Shown piece after piece: positions 1 to 9,458 of a stretch of DNA of 59,194 bases. A program made the translations under genes and the position numbers. Source of the DNA: Paraglaciecola arctica (GTDB lineage: Bacteria; Pseudomonadota; Gammaproteobacteria; Enterobacterales; Alteromonadaceae); contig NZ_JAHKQO010000025.1 of the NCBI RefSeq assembly GCF_018861065.1, forward strand, positions 1 to 59,194, written 5' to 3'. Below the pieces are notes generated by a model. It did no database searches, was not told the origin of the DNA, and was given only the letters and a program-made list of their open reading frames with translations. The stretch's first letter is position 1. Each line of letters begins with the position of its first letter.

Positions 1-323
1 GTATCAGTATCAGTGTCTGTATCAGTGTCTGTATCGGTGTCAGTATCAGTGTCTGTATCACCTGACTGAGCGTTCGCTAATGTACCAGCAGCAACAATTC
101 CTCCAACAATAACTGCACTACCAACAATAGTTCCCGCTACACCACTAACTCCTAATGCGCCTCCAATACCTCCCAAAAATCCACCACCAGCACCAGCACC
201 AGCACCAGCACCAGCACCAGCAGCACCACCAGCACCAGTAGGAGCTGGATTTACTATGACCTGAGCAAATGTACTACCTGCCAAACATAAAGATACAGCA
301 GCCGCAATTAGACTTTTTTTCAT
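1..323 (-). CDS. Secreted Gly/Ala-rich protein with Asp-Thr repeat tail, YjbE-like (partial, 3' end outside window)
   Basis: The reading frame begins at an ATG (321-323) behind a good AAGG ribosome site and runs off the left edge; 107 codons are visible. It opens with a signal peptide (MKKSLIAAAVSLCLAGSTFA, cut after AxA), then a Gly/Ala stretch of repeated GAG, a hydrophobic Gly/Val/Ala segment around residues 50-80, and then an alternating Asp-Thr run of at least 19 residues. This layout resembles E. coli YjbE, a small secreted protein of the yjbEFGH exopolysaccharide operon. It is divergent from ugd-galU, which fits an exopolysaccharide role. Family assignment rests on composition and context only. 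No enzymatic function can be read from it. Confidence 0.6.
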   Translation of the reverse strand, partial: MKKSLIAAAVSLCLAGSTFAQVIVNPAPTGAGGAAGAGAGAGAGAGGGFLGGIGGALGVSGVAGTIVGSAVIVGGIVAAGTLANAQSGDTDTDTDTDTDTDTDTDTD

Positions 324-684
324 AATACCTTCCTTCATAATACGTCCCTTGGATATAAAATTATACATATGCGAACGAGTTTAATTGAATACCTCGCCCA
401 GCTCAATAGTTATTCGTAAATTTGTAGTTAAATTGAAACGTTACTTCTAAACGTTAGAAATATGCCTATGTTAAAGCAAATTAATTTCTATTTTATTACA
501 GTATTAATAACCTGCAGGGAAATACTGTTGTTGATAAGTACTTAACTGCTATTCGTTTGCAAACTTGAAATCTACTTTAAGTCAGTACTTGCGTTTAGAT
601 ACTGTTTTTGCTCTCATTGCTTATATTTTATTATGTAAATTCAAATAGAAAATGCCAAAAATTAGATTAAGGGATCTCAGTTAA
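324..684. other. Divergent A+T-rich intergenic region
   Basis: About 360 bases separate the divergent YjbE-like gene and ugd. The stretch is A+T-rich and has no convincing coding frame. It must hold promoters for both sides, but I found no -35/-10 pair good enough to call. The ugd ribosome site AAGGGA lies at its right end. Confidence 0.5.
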
Positions 685-2025
685 ATGAAAGTAACAGTAT
701 TTGGAATTGGTTATGTAGGCTTAGTACAAGCAGCTGTTATGGCTGAAGTGGGTCATGATGTGGTGTGCATCGATGTTGATCAAAACAAAGTTGACCGCTT
801 AAAAGAAGGGCATATCCCTATTTATGAACCTGGACTGACACCTTTAGTTCAGTCCAACTATGCAGCAGGTCGAGTCGATTTTACTACTGATGCAGCGCGT
901 GGTGTTGAACACGGAGAGGTGATTTTCATTGCAGTTGGCACCCCTCCTGATGAAGACGGTTCAGCAGACTTAAAGTACGTATTGGCAGTGGCTGAAACCA
1001 TTGCGACACATATGACTTCCCATAAAGTGGTCATTAATAAATCAACGGTACCAGTTGGCACAGCGGATAAGGTTAAGGCGAAAATTGCGAATACCTTGTC
1101 AGACTCCGGGAAATCTGTGACTTATGATGTGGTGTCTAATCCTGAATTTCTAAAAGAAGGGGCTGCAGTAAATGACTGTATGCGTCCCGACCGCATCATT
1201 TTAGGAACCGATAGCGAAACTGCAGAAAAGAAACTCCGCGAGTTGTATTCTCCTTTCAATCGTAATCACGATAAAATTATAGTGATGGACATTCGCAGCG
1301 CTGAACTGACTAAGTATGCGGCCAACTGTATGTTGGCCACCAAAATCAGCTTTATGAATGAAATGTCTAACCTCGCGGAAGTCTTTGGGGCCGATATAGA
1401 AAACGTGCGGCGTGGTATAGGGTCTGACCCACGAATTGGCTATCAGTTTATTTATCCTGGTTGTGGTTATGGTGGGTCGTGTTTCCCCAAAGATGTGCAA
1501 GCGCTAGCCCGTAGTGCAAAAGGAGCAGGTTATACTGCTCGGGTGTTAGAAGCAGTTGAAGAAGTTAACTACGCACAAAAAGAAAAGTTGTTTGAGTATA
1601 TTTCCCGCCACTTTTCTGGTGATTTAAAAGGCAAAACAGTTGCTCTTTGGGGGCTCTCATTTAAGCCCAACACGGATGATATGCGCGAGGCCTCGAGTCG
1701 AGTGTTAATGGAGAAGTTATGGGCTGCAGGGGCAAGTGTGAAAGCTTTTGATCCTGAGGCGATGGAAGAGACGCAACGAATCTATGGTAGTCGTGATGAC
1801 TTGGCACTTATGGGCACCAAAGAAGCGGCGTTAGAAGGTGCTGACTTTTTGGTGATATGCACCGAATGGCAAGCATTTAGAGCGCCGGATTTTCAGTTGA
1901 TTAAACAAAAATTATCTATGCCATTGTTGTTTGACGGGCGTAATTTATTTGAGCCTACTCTCATGATGGAATATGGATTGCATTACTACGCCATTGGTCG
2001 TGGTTTATCAGTAAAGGAACACTAA
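685..2025 (+). CDS. ugd: UDP-glucose 6-dehydrogenase
   Basis: This enzyme oxidises UDP-glucose to UDP-glucuronate with two NAD+ in the cytoplasm, supplying uronic acid for capsule or exopolysaccharide. The 446-residue length is normal for the family. Visible features are the N-terminal Rossmann motif GIGYVGL, the central EFLKEG motif, the catalytic-Cys motif [12 protein letters not shown] (residues about 259-270) and the C-terminal NAD/UDP domain with [13 protein letters not shown]. The ATG follows AAGGGA with suitable spacing. The stop is one base before the galU start, so the two form a tight operon. Confidence 0.96.
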   Translation: MKVTVFGIGYVGLVQAAVMAEVGHDVVCIDVDQNKVDRLKEGHIPIYEPGLTPLVQSNYAAGRVDFTTDAARGVEHGEVIFIAVGTPPDEDGSADLKYVLAVAETIATHMTSHKVVINKSTVPVGTADKVKAKIANTLSDSGKSVTYDVVSNPEFLKEGAAVNDCMRPDRIILGTDSETAEKKLRELYSPFNRNHDKIIVMDIRSAELTKYAANCMLATKISFMNEMSNLAEVFGADIENVRRGIGSDPRIGYQFIYPGCGYGGSCFPKDVQALARSAKGAGYTARVLEAVEEVNYAQKEKLFEYISRHFSGDLKGKTVALWGLSFKPNTDDMREASSRVLMEKLWAAGASVKAFDPEAMEETQRIYGSRDDLALMGTKEAALEGADFLVICTEWQAFRAPDFQLIKQKLSMPLLFDGRNLFEPTLMMEYGLHYYAIGRGLSVKEH

Positions 2026-2026
2026 A

Positions 2027-2920
2027 ATGAGTCAAGTAAAAAAAGCAGTTATACCAGTAGCAGGATTAGGTACTAGAATGCTACCAGCCACAAAGGCTAT
2101 TCCTAAGGAAATGTTGCCTGTGGTGGATAAACCTCTTATCCAATATGTGGTGGCAGAGTGTGTTGCAGCGGGTATCAAAGAAATAATCTTAGTTACCCAT
2201 GCCAGTAAAAACAGTATTGAGAACCATTTTGATACCAGTTTTGAGTTGGAAGCCACTTTAGAGAAAAGGGTTAAACGTCAATTGTTAGAGGCGGTTCAAG
2301 CTATTTGCCCCAAAGATGTCACTATTATGCATGTTCGACAAGGTGTAGCCAAAGGTCTTGGACACGCAGTATTGTGCGCGCATCCTATGGTGGGTGATGC
2401 GCCATTTGCCGTAGTGCTACCTGACGTGATAATCGATGAATACTCTTGCAACCTGAAAAAAGATAATTTAGCCGATATGGTGGCGAAATTTAACACTAAC
2501 CGAGTCAGTCAGATAATGGTTGAGCAAGTTCCACAAGAAGATGTGAGTAAATACGGCATAGTCGACTTGGAAGGTTTGGAGCTAAAACAGGGCGAATCCG
2601 GGAAAATTCACGATATGGTAGAAAAACCAGCCTTAGAAGATGCACCTTCTGATTTAGCTGTAGTGGGTCGTTACGTATTGTCTGGAAAAATTTGGGACAT
2701 GCTGGAATATACACCGCCAGGAGCGGGTGATGAGGTTCAGTTAACAGATGCTATTAGCACTTTAATGAAAACCGAACAGGTAGATGCTTACTATATGAAG
2801 GGTAGAAGCCACGATTGTGGCAGTAAATTAGGTTATATGACCGCTAATGTAGAGTATGCGTTGCGTCATCCAGAATTGGGACAGGAATTTAAGTCTTTTT
2901 TATCAGGCTTGGAACTTTAA
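2027..2920 (+). CDS. galU: UTP--glucose-1-phosphate uridylyltransferase
   Basis: GalU makes UDP-glucose from UTP and glucose-1-phosphate, the direct substrate of the upstream Ugd. At 297 residues it has the usual length. The nucleotide-binding signature [20 protein letters not shown] lies near the N terminus, and VEKP and [10 protein letters not shown] motifs follow in the C-terminal half. The start is one base after the ugd stop, implying co-transcription and probably coupled translation. A strong hairpin follows the stop. The pair acts in nucleotide-sugar supply for polysaccharide synthesis. Confidence 0.96.
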   Translation: MSQVKKAVIPVAGLGTRMLPATKAIPKEMLPVVDKPLIQYVVAECVAAGIKEIILVTHASKNSIENHFDTSFELEATLEKRVKRQLLEAVQAICPKDVTIMHVRQGVAKGLGHAVLCAHPMVGDAPFAVVLPDVIIDEYSCNLKKDNLADMVAKFNTNRVSQIMVEQVPQEDVSKYGIVDLEGLELKQGESGKIHDMVEKPALEDAPSDLAVVGRYVLSGKIWDMLEYTPPGAGDEVQLTDAISTLMKTEQVDAYYMKGRSHDCGSKLGYMTANVEYALRHPELGQEFKSFLSGLEL

Positions 2921-2925
2921 TAAAC

Positions 2926-2960
2926 AGGCCGCTGACATAATCTGTCGAGCGGCCTAACTT
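2926..2960. terminator. Bidirectional terminator between galU and the ComEA-like gene
   Basis: An 8-bp perfect inverted repeat (AGGCCGCT / AGCGGCCT) encloses an inner GACA/TGTC pairing. It is followed by a T-rich stretch on the + strand. It lies between convergent genes. Confidence 0.7.
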
Positions 2961-2971
2961 TTAATTTATAA

Positions 2972-3274
2972 CTACCTTACCTTCACTTGCCCTTTTAATT
3001 TTGCAAGCATTTTTTTACCTACACCTTTTACATTTACCAATTCGTCTACAGATTTAAATTTACCTTTTTTTGTTCGGTATTCGATAATGGCTGCTGCCTT
3101 TTTTTTACCCACACCTGGCAAAGTTACAAGTTGCTCTAACGTTGCCGTATTCAAATCGACCTGTGTCATTTGTTTTTGACTCATTTTACTGTCTGCGGAG
3201 TCAGCAAATACCAAATTAGTCGAAGTAGTCAGAAATACACTGGAAAGTAATAATACAAAGATGAGTTTTTTCAT
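2972..3274 (-). CDS. ComEA-like helix-hairpin-helix DNA-binding protein, exported
   Basis: This is a 100-residue protein with a signal peptide (MKKLIFVLLLSSVFL...VFA) and a C-terminal double helix-hairpin-helix domain. The signatures are VDLNTATLEQLVTLPGVGKKKA and the second hairpin VNVKGVGKKML. Single-domain ComEA homologues of Gram-negative bacteria bind incoming DNA in the periplasm during natural transformation and act as a ratchet for uptake. The type IV pilus genes elsewhere in the window would be compatible with uptake, but competence is inferred, not shown. The Lys-rich hairpins suit backbone binding. Confidence 0.88.
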   Translation of the reverse strand: MKKLIFVLLLSSVFLTTSTNLVFADSADSKMSQKQMTQVDLNTATLEQLVTLPGVGKKKAAAIIEYRTKKGKFKSVDELVNVKGVGKKMLAKLKGQVKVR

Positions 3275-3392
3275 AAATTAAATCCTTATAGTTGATTCCA
3301 TGTTGATGCATATGCATCGCAATAAACATAGTAGGAACTGTCTATTTCGTAAAGCAAACAACAGAAGTGGTTGTGAAATTTATGAAGGCTAT

Positions 3393-5144
3393 TCAGTCAA
3401 AGTGGCAAAAAACATGAGAATTAGATACTACCTTTGTCATGATGTTTGATAGTTTTGCTTGGTTTAAACCTAATTCACTTAATCCGTTTTTAAGGTAACA
3501 GTCAGTTTCTTCACATTGACTTGTGTCATTGAAGTAATAGTTTTGGGCTAGGATCAAACTGCTCCCAAGAAGATAGCAATATTGGTTGGTAACTGGTTTT
3601 TTGTGTCTATCCTTCAATACAAGGTCATAATTCACTAAAACCTCCAGCATTGATTCGTTTTGCTGCCATGATTTGGCCAACAAATAACCGCTATTTTTGA
3701 GGTCTTCTATTGCTTTTACGTTAACCAGACTCGCCAAACTAAATTTAGGGGCCGCTGATGTCTCCCAGTGGTATAAGGTACGAATATTTGGGAGTGTGAA
3801 TAGTCTAGAAATTAAAAAATATGCCGTGGTACGAGCTAGTTCTGGTGTGGTTATTTTTGTGTTTATTGCTAGTTCAGAGACGATATTTATAAAAAACTGA
3901 CTAAAGGTTAACAGTGCAGGTTGTAATGGAAAGTATTGTTGGTTCAGTCGAGATAATAGCGAGAACTGTAATAATAAACTGTTGGTTCGTTCATAACCTA
4001 ACATAGCCAATCCATGCTGCGTGTTCTGAACTGTCTGCTTTTGTCTATTCATCAAAGAAGCAGAAGCTTGCAGTTGTTGGGCATAAGCGGGTTCTTTTTC
4101 TATCGCCTTTATAATCAGCGCCATATCAGCATTTAGGTGACTGAGCTGATCTTGAATGACCAACAAAGATGCGGGTGCGTTTTGAATCGGCAGTATCAAA
4201 TCAAACGCTGCTTTTTGAGTATTATTTTTATTGTGAGATAACCATTGCTCCAACTCAGTGCCCCACCATTGATTAAGCTGATGAAACCCTCTGAGCTGCT
4301 GGCAAGGATAAACTTTGGTTATTTGGTGTGTTGATGTACATTGAATGCCAGCCTTCGCAGAATTCAATTCAATAGTAGCTTTGCTTGCTAAAGGTTTAGT
4401 GATTAGCCCTTTAATACTTATGGATAACACTAGATGTACAGAGTCATCTTTTACGCGAATATAACTGCCTACAGGTGTTAGGCTAGGATATTCTAAAAGA
4501 GGGACAATCAAAGCATACCATTTCTGACAACAAATAAAGCTTAAGTGTTTGACTGCCTGAGCAAAACTAACAGATTTGCTATATTTTTTAGGTGTACACA
4601 ATATCGCTAATTTGTTGGCTATAAAAACTAACGCTAATGATGGGCTATTTACACTGCGTCGAGGGTAATGGCTTGAATGGATATGTTCGCAGAGTTGATA
4701 GCTAGATAACCATAACTGTTGCTGATTAATTTCTAATAGCTGAATAAAGGTTGTGTTTTGTCGTCCTATTTTTGGTGCGGTTGAGTTTTGGTTATCGGGA
4801 TCCCTTCGATAATGTTCTTCGATAGATAATTGTTCTAACCCGTAGATACTGACAGAGGCACACATTAACTGAAGTGTCACTGACGGAGCAAACTTGTTTC
4901 TAACTGCTAATAAGCAGGTTAATACTGCTGAATTGAACGAGAGGTTAACACCAATAGGTAATTGTAATTTATATAATTGTGGCTGTGCAAAAATGAGGTC
5001 AGGATTTGCTTTCGCCGCAGCATAGAGGTTTTTACAAAAGAGTTGCGTAGCGTTGAGTAAATTGCTGTTTAATGGGCCAGTACGATAATTTTTGAGAAGT
5101 TTTAGCAGAGCAATATAGTGTTGCTTGACTAATTTTTCTGGCAT
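3393..5144 (-). CDS. Degenerate HDOD-type regulatory protein
   Basis: This 583-residue cytoplasmic protein has no signal peptide or membrane segment. Residues about 340-500 resemble an HDOD domain: a short helix set, a segment like a DPxL turn (EKEPAYAQQLQ), then QNTQHGLAMLGYERTNSLLLQ, which matches the Ai..LG...l pattern of the family. No HD metal-binding pair is evident, so hydrolase activity is unlikely; HDOD proteins generally act in signalling. The N-terminal 300 residues are not recognisable. It starts 11 bases after the DUF3192 gene stop and is probably co-transcribed with it. The assignment is by pattern only and should be read as tentative. Confidence 0.55.
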   Translation of the reverse strand: MPEKLVKQHYIALLKLLKNYRTGPLNSNLLNATQLFCKNLYAAAKANPDLIFAQPQLYKLQLPIGVNLSFNSAVLTCLLAVRNKFAPSVTLQLMCASVSIYGLEQLSIEEHYRRDPDNQNSTAPKIGRQNTTFIQLLEINQQQLWLSSYQLCEHIHSSHYPRRSVNSPSLALVFIANKLAILCTPKKYSKSVSFAQAVKHLSFICCQKWYALIVPLLEYPSLTPVGSYIRVKDDSVHLVLSISIKGLITKPLASKATIELNSAKAGIQCTSTHQITKVYPCQQLRGFHQLNQWWGTELEQWLSHNKNNTQKAAFDLILPIQNAPASLLVIQDQLSHLNADMALIIKAIEKEPAYAQQLQASASLMNRQKQTVQNTQHGLAMLGYERTNSLLLQFSLLSRLNQQYFPLQPALLTFSQFFINIVSELAINTKITTPELARTTAYFLISRLFTLPNIRTLYHWETSAAPKFSLASLVNVKAIEDLKNSGYLLAKSWQQNESMLEVLVNYDLVLKDRHKKPVTNQYCYLLGSSLILAQNYYFNDTSQCEETDCYLKNGLSELGLNQAKLSNIMTKVVSNSHVFCHFD

Positions 5145-5155
5145 TTGAGGTTCTC

Positions 5156-5530
5156 TTACCCATCTACAAAAGATTGATAGGCGCTGTCGCCCCAGGCGAT
5201 TAGTTCGTTATTTTCAAAAAGTAGCGCGGTGCATTCGTCTTCTGTCGTGATCCCATCAGCTTTTCTATGGTGGGTACGATAAAACATTACTTGCAGCTCC
5301 TTGTTATCATTTCTCTTGGCTTCTGTAATGTCTGGACTACCTAATAATTCAAGTATTTGTTTTTTCTGTACGCCTAATTCAAGTTTAGAAATTTGGATTT
5401 TATTGTATTCCTGTCGATCTTCCCAATCCATGTTTTGCGGAGTATCTGGATACAGAGTGATAACAGCAATAGCAAAAACAGCGTACATACCAACACCAAT
5501 CACTATTCTTTTAACTACTTTTTTATTCAT
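5156..5530 (-). CDS. DUF3192 family protein with N-terminal membrane anchor
   Basis: This 124-residue protein has one hydrophobic segment at residues about 9-28 with no lipobox Cys, so it is probably anchored in the inner membrane. The C-terminal part contains ISKLELGVQKKQILELLGSPD, a BamE/SmpA-like helix pattern, and the conserved tail FYRTHHRKADGITTEDECTALLF..NELIAWG. A second DUF3192 protein at 9059-9427 shares that tail (YYRTQRISGDGVTTKDECTPLVFKNGELVGWG, here quoted discontinuously with variations) but carries a lipobox. The function of the family is not established. It is upstream of and probably in an operon with the HDOD-like gene. Confidence 0.82.
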   Translation of the reverse strand: MNKKVVKRIVIGVGMYAVFAIAVITLYPDTPQNMDWEDRQEYNKIQISKLELGVQKKQILELLGSPDITEAKRNDNKELQVMFYRTHHRKADGITTEDECTALLFENNELIAWGDSAYQSFVDG

Positions 5531-5639
5531 GTGTTTCTTTCTAATATTAGTCCAATGTTATCATATAAAATTACTCGTATGATTGCAGTGAGTTGAACGT
5601 AAATTTTAGTTAAACTAGCGTAACCGCCGCGAATTTTAA

Positions 5640-6998
5640 TTACTCAGTTATTTGGTAACAGGGAATATATTTACTTCCAGGTAGTTTCATTCTGTGTTGC
5701 TCAACAAAAGACTCTAATAAGCTATCCATCAATTCCATTAATTTGGGATCTCCTTTTAGTTGAAACGGGCCACACTCTTTAATTAGGGCTACTCCTTCAG
5801 ACTTAACATTGCCAGCAACGATTCCGGAAAATACTTGGCGCAATGCCGCTGCAAGTTCGGTTTTAGGCTGATCAAAATTTAACTTTAGTTCGGCCATATT
5901 GGTGTGAGAAGGAATAAAAGGACTTTGAAACTCGGAAGCAATTTTAAGCGACCAATTAAAGTCGTAAGAGTCGCCTGTTTGTCTTCGATAATCTCTAACT
6001 AAGTTTTGATTCTGCTTAATTATTTGTGCTACTTTTTCGGCATCACCTACAACTATTTCATATAAATTTTGAGCTTCTGGTCCCAGTGTTTTACCAATGA
6101 AGTCATCGATTGATTCAAAATAAGCTTTACTCTCTTGTGGTCCAGTAAGCACTATAGGTAACACCTGCTGTTGGTTTTGCTCATCTAACATTATTCCAAT
6201 TAGATATAGCAATTCTTCCGCCGTTCCAGCACCTCCAGGAAAAACTACTATGCCATGAGACAGGCGAATAAAGGCTTCTAAGCGCTTTTCGATATCAGGC
6301 ATAATCACAAGTTCATTTACAATGGCATTTGGTGGCTCGGCTGCAATGATCCCTGGCTCTGTTAAACCTAAGTAACGGCCATGTCTATATCGCTGTTTTG
6401 CATGGCCGATAGTTGCCCCTTTCATTGGACCTTTCATTGCTCCCGGCCCACAACCAGTACATATATTAAGGTTTCGTAAACCTAGTTGATAACCCACTTC
6501 TTTGGTGTATTGATATTCTGTGGTACCGATCGAATGTCCACCCCAACATACAACCATATTTAACTCAGCTGTGTTTTTAATTGTTTGCGCATGCCGCAAC
6601 ATATCAAACACGCTATGGGTAATGTAAGCAGAGTCAGGTGTTACCTGTAAAGATTGAGCAGAGTATTTTGCTCCCATGTGTAATAGGTCGCGCAATACAG
6701 AGAATATGTGTTCATGCACTCCTTTTATCAAAACCTTATCTACAAAGGCGTGTGCGGGGGGATTCACTAACTCTACTTTTACCCCTCTTTCACGGATAAT
6801 CAAATTGACTTCGAAGTCTTGATGAGGAGCAAATATGTCGTCGCTATTGTCTATCTCAGCACCGCTATATAAAACAGCTAAGCAGCAATTACGGAATAAT
6901 CTGTATAGGTCACTATCTTTAGATTCACTAAGCAAATTAACTTCTAGCTGCGATAATTGACTCATGGAACCTAGCGGATTAAGTTGAATTTTCTGCAT
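5640..6998 (-). CDS. ppnN: Pyrimidine/purine nucleotide 5'-monophosphate nucleosidase (YgdH family)
   Basis: PpnN cleaves nucleoside monophosphates to base and ribose-5-phosphate; in E. coli it is a (p)ppGpp target in nucleotide recycling. The 452-residue length and three-part architecture match: an N-terminal domain, a central lysine-decarboxylase-like Rossmann domain with CTGCGPGAMKGPM and the hallmark PGGAGTAEELLYL, and a C-terminal domain ending KLPGSKYIPCYQ. The ATG follows CAGGT with good spacing. It sits 42 bases downstream of queF on the same strand. In E. coli the order syd, queF, ppnN is the same. Confidence 0.93.
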   Translation of the reverse strand: MQKIQLNPLGSMSQLSQLEVNLLSESKDSDLYRLFRNCCLAVLYSGAEIDNSDDIFAPHQDFEVNLIIRERGVKVELVNPPAHAFVDKVLIKGVHEHIFSVLRDLLHMGAKYSAQSLQVTPDSAYITHSVFDMLRHAQTIKNTAELNMVVCWGGHSIGTTEYQYTKEVGYQLGLRNLNICTGCGPGAMKGPMKGATIGHAKQRYRHGRYLGLTEPGIIAAEPPNAIVNELVIMPDIEKRLEAFIRLSHGIVVFPGGAGTAEELLYLIGIMLDEQNQQQVLPIVLTGPQESKAYFESIDDFIGKTLGPEAQNLYEIVVGDAEKVAQIIKQNQNLVRDYRRQTGDSYDFNWSLKIASEFQSPFIPSHTNMAELKLNFDQPKTELAAALRQVFSGIVAGNVKSEGVALIKECGPFQLKGDPKLMELMDSLLESFVEQHRMKLPGSKYIPCYQITE

Positions 6999-7040
6999 AA
7001 TTACCTGATTTTATTGTGTTATTTTTGAATGTGTTGAGTA

Positions 7041-7880
7041 CTACTGTCTAGCAAGTCTACCTTCGGGGTAAATGTTTTCAAAGTTACTTCTAAACGGATT
7101 GATATCAAGACCTCCACGTCGGGTATATCTGGCGTACACACTTAGTTTTTCGGGCTTACAATGAGACATGATGTCACAAAATATACGTTCAACACATTGT
7201 TCATGAAATTCGTTGTGTTGTCTGAATGAGATCAGGTATCGCAATAACCCTTCGTGGTTTATCTGTGGACCTTGATAACGAATACACACACTTCCCCAGT
7301 CAGGTTGATTGGTAATTAGGCAATTTGATTTAAGTAAATCACTACTCAGAGTTTCTGTAACGACTTGTCCTTCTGCGGTTAAGTTCGATGAATCAAGTTG
7401 ATAACCATGCACTTCAATATCTAAATCATCGATTGATAAAGCATCAAAACCTTCAATTTGCATTTGTGAGAATTCAGCTGCTTTGAATAAGATCACACTG
7501 ACCTTTTCCCCTGCGCATTGAGATAGATCTTTGGATATCGTTTCACGAACCGAAGTAATAGAGTCAAAATGACTTTGATTGAAGCTATTCAAAAAGAGTT
7601 TAAATGATTTCGATTCGATTAAGTTTGGTGATGTAGCTGGTACTTCACAGCGCAAGATGGCGACTTCTGGTTTGCCTTTAGCATTTAACCAAGATAATTC
7701 GTAACCATTCCATCTATCGGTCCCGGAAAATGGCAAGTTCGCGCCTAAATTCAGCTCGTCTCTGTTCATACTTCTTGGTACGGCTTGCAGTAAGTCTGGG
7801 GTGTATATTTCTCGGTATTCTGTGGCTTTTCCTAAACTTAGTCCGGCAAGCGCAGTTTGTTTATCAATTTTGTTACTCAC
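7041..7880 (-). CDS. queF: NADPH-dependent 7-cyano-7-deazaguanine reductase
   Basis: QueF reduces preQ0 to preQ1 in queuosine tRNA modification, a four-electron nitrile reduction using NADPH. At 279 residues this is the long, two-domain (YqcD/E. coli-type) form. The active-site segment [13 protein letters not shown] contains the nucleophilic Cys, and the NADPH-binding segment [14 protein letters not shown] and the tail [15 protein letters not shown] are intact. The start codon is GTG (7878-7880), overlapping an out-of-frame ATG. It is divergent from syd, as in E. coli. Confidence 0.95.
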   Translation of the reverse strand: MSNKIDKQTALAGLSLGKATEYREIYTPDLLQAVPRSMNRDELNLGANLPFSGTDRWNGYELSWLNAKGKPEVAILRCEVPATSPNLIESKSFKLFLNSFNQSHFDSITSVRETISKDLSQCAGEKVSVILFKAAEFSQMQIEGFDALSIDDLDIEVHGYQLDSSNLTAEGQVVTETLSSDLLKSNCLITNQPDWGSVCIRYQGPQINHEGLLRYLISFRQHNEFHEQCVERIFCDIMSHCKPEKLSVYARYTRRGGLDINPFRSNFENIYPEGRLARQ

Positions 7881-8029
7881 ATTAACTCTTAATTATTGGA
7901 ACAGGCTATTTCAGCCAGTCTACCCTATGACTCGGGCGCTCAAAACCTTGAGTTATCATTTTTTACAATTGATGTTGATAAATGATGTTAAATTAGGTCT
8001 ATGAATAGTGTGATTGAAAGAGAAGGTTA

Positions 8030-8587
8030 ATGAGTGAAAAGGTAATAGCGGCATTGGATGACTTTGTGCAAAAGTATAAGGATGCAGCTAAAACAAATCC
8101 TGAGATGTTGCTTGTTGAATACGACAACGATTGGCCCTCAGAGTGTTACAAACAATCTGGTAGTACCGGAGATAGAGTTAACTGGCAGCCGATAAAACGT
8201 TCTGGAGACTTTAACTTTAGTGACTTAGAAGCCGCATTAGAAATGAAGATTCACCAAGATGTTATTAGTTACTATTCGGCATATTGGAGTGATAATTTAA
8301 ACGCTAAAACAGACAAGGGATACCTGCAACTATTACAACCTTGGAATCAAGATGATTTTGAACGATTACAGCAAAACTTGATTGGTCATATTTTAATGAA
8401 AAGAAGATTGAAGCAACCAGAAACACTCTTTGTTGCATTAACAGACGAAGATGATTTTATTCTGACGGTCAATAATAATAGTGGTGAAGTCATGCTTGAA
8501 CAAGTAGGACTGGTGCCTAAAGAGGTGGTAGCGCCTAGTTTGGCGGTTTTTATCCAATCCTTACAACCGTCACTTTCCCAAGATTAA
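8030..8587 (+). CDS. syd: SecY-interacting protein Syd
   Basis: Syd is a small acidic cytoplasmic protein that binds SecY and helps monitor proper SecYEG complexes. The 185 residues match the family length. Recognisable segments are NDWPSECYKQSG, VNWQPIKRSGDFNFSDLEAAL, IHQDVISYYSAYWSDNL and the region GHILMKRRLKQPETLFVA. The ATG follows AGAAGG. The stop codon overlaps the stop of the convergent gene at 8584-8874 within a shared TTAA. The neighbours queF and ppnN on one side and csrB, yqcC and truC on the other reproduce the E. coli locus. Confidence 0.93.
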   Translation: MSEKVIAALDDFVQKYKDAAKTNPEMLLVEYDNDWPSECYKQSGSTGDRVNWQPIKRSGDFNFSDLEAALEMKIHQDVISYYSAYWSDNLNAKTDKGYLQLLQPWNQDDFERLQQNLIGHILMKRRLKQPETLFVALTDEDDFILTVNNNSGEVMLEQVGLVPKEVVAPSLAVFIQSLQPSLSQD

Positions 8588-8874
8588 TTTTTATCTGACA
8601 TATTGGCAAGTTGTTGCATTATTAACGCTATTTGAGTTTCTAGAGTTGTGACACGTTGCTGCAATGTTTGTTCGGTTTTAGTTTCCGTAAGTACTTGCTT
8701 GTTTTTGGTAAGAGGGCGGTTGCTTGCGCTAGATTTCCAATTTTGTAAGCCTTTAATTACTTCTGGGATCGCCAGAGTGCGTTGAGACATATTTTTTATT
8801 AAGGCTACGGAAGGCGTTTTACCTTGTTCTGATATGTCAAAACATAGGTTGACGATATATTCTATATTACTCAT
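8584..8874 (-). CDS. Conserved hypothetical protein, putative HTH plus coiled coil
   Basis: This 96-residue protein lies convergent to syd, with stops overlapping in TTAA. Residues 5-45 form a helical segment with GKTPSVALIKNMS and IPEVIKGLQNWK. This is reminiscent of the small N-terminal helix-turn-helix of KfrA-type proteins. After a polar linker, residues 68-92 (LQQRVTTLETQIALIMQQLANM) look like a coiled coil for oligomerisation. A DNA-binding role is therefore possible but inferred. The ATG lacks a close Shine-Dalgarno site; an AGGAG lies about 14 bases upstream, further than usual. Confidence 0.65.
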   Translation of the reverse strand: MSNIEYIVNLCFDISEQGKTPSVALIKNMSQRTLAIPEVIKGLQNWKSSASNRPLTKNKQVLTETKTEQTLQQRVTTLETQIALIMQQLANMSDKN

Positions 8875-9058
8875 TTAGTTGGTCAAAACTCCTAATATTA
8901 TGCCTAAACCGCTAACGCTATTTTAGCTGCTTATTTATTTTATCACCATATATTTATATAAAACATATGGTTAGCGTATTGGCCTTAAATTTGAATACTT
9001 CTTGCCAAATTGACTATTTTTAGTCGTCTCTAAAACAAAAAACATCAAGGAGTTCTCA

Positions 9059-9427
9059 ATGAACAAATTTGCAATGCTTGCAGTATTTGGATTATCACTA
9101 GGATTAAGTGGCTGCGTTATTTCTGTAGATGGTGATGGAAAATATGGCCATCATTCTGATTGGCAAGACACGGAACAGACAAACCGTAAGTACATTTCAA
9201 GACTACAGCGAGATGAAAGTTATGATGACGTTCTCAATAGAATGGGGATCGCAGACTTTAATGAGTTTTATACAAAAGATAAGCAAACTTACCAGGTTTT
9301 ATATTACCGCACCCAACGTATCAGCGGTGACGGAGTCACTACAAAAGATGAATGCACCCCACTAGTGTTCAAAAATGGCGAGTTAGTAGGTTGGGGGGAA
9401 ACGGCCTTCAATGAAGTCAGTCATTAG
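9059..9427 (+). CDS. DUF3192 family lipoprotein
   Basis: This 122-residue protein has a lipoprotein signal peptide with lipobox LSGC (Cys at about residue 19), so it is lipid-anchored, probably in the outer membrane or periplasmic face. The body has the DUF3192 features: a YISRLQRDESYDDVLNRMG helix pattern like BamE/SmpA and a conserved tail with KDECTPLVF and GELVGWG. It is a paralogue of the membrane-anchored protein at 5156-5530. The ATG follows AAGGAG with good spacing. The specific role is unknown. A G+C-rich hairpin follows the stop. Confidence 0.85.
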   Translation: MNKFAMLAVFGLSLGLSGCVISVDGDGKYGHHSDWQDTEQTNRKYISRLQRDESYDDVLNRMGIADFNEFYTKDKQTYQVLYYRTQRISGDGVTTKDECTPLVFKNGELVGWGETAFNEVSH

Positions 9428-9435
9428 TCATTTCG

Positions 9436-9458
9436 GCTCGCTGGCCAGTCCGGCGGGC
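9436..9458. terminator. G+C-rich hairpin after the DUF3192 lipoprotein gene
   Basis: GCTCGCTGG pairs over nine positions (with G-U) with CCGGCGGGC across a 5-base loop. No T-run follows, only C and A runs, so it may be a terminator of a non-canonical kind or a processing structure. Confidence 0.4.

Noticed and set aside
1-60. CRISPR or microsatellite outside a gene
   Set aside because: The repeated bases keep the Asp-Thr codon frame of an exported protein, so they belong to a gene.
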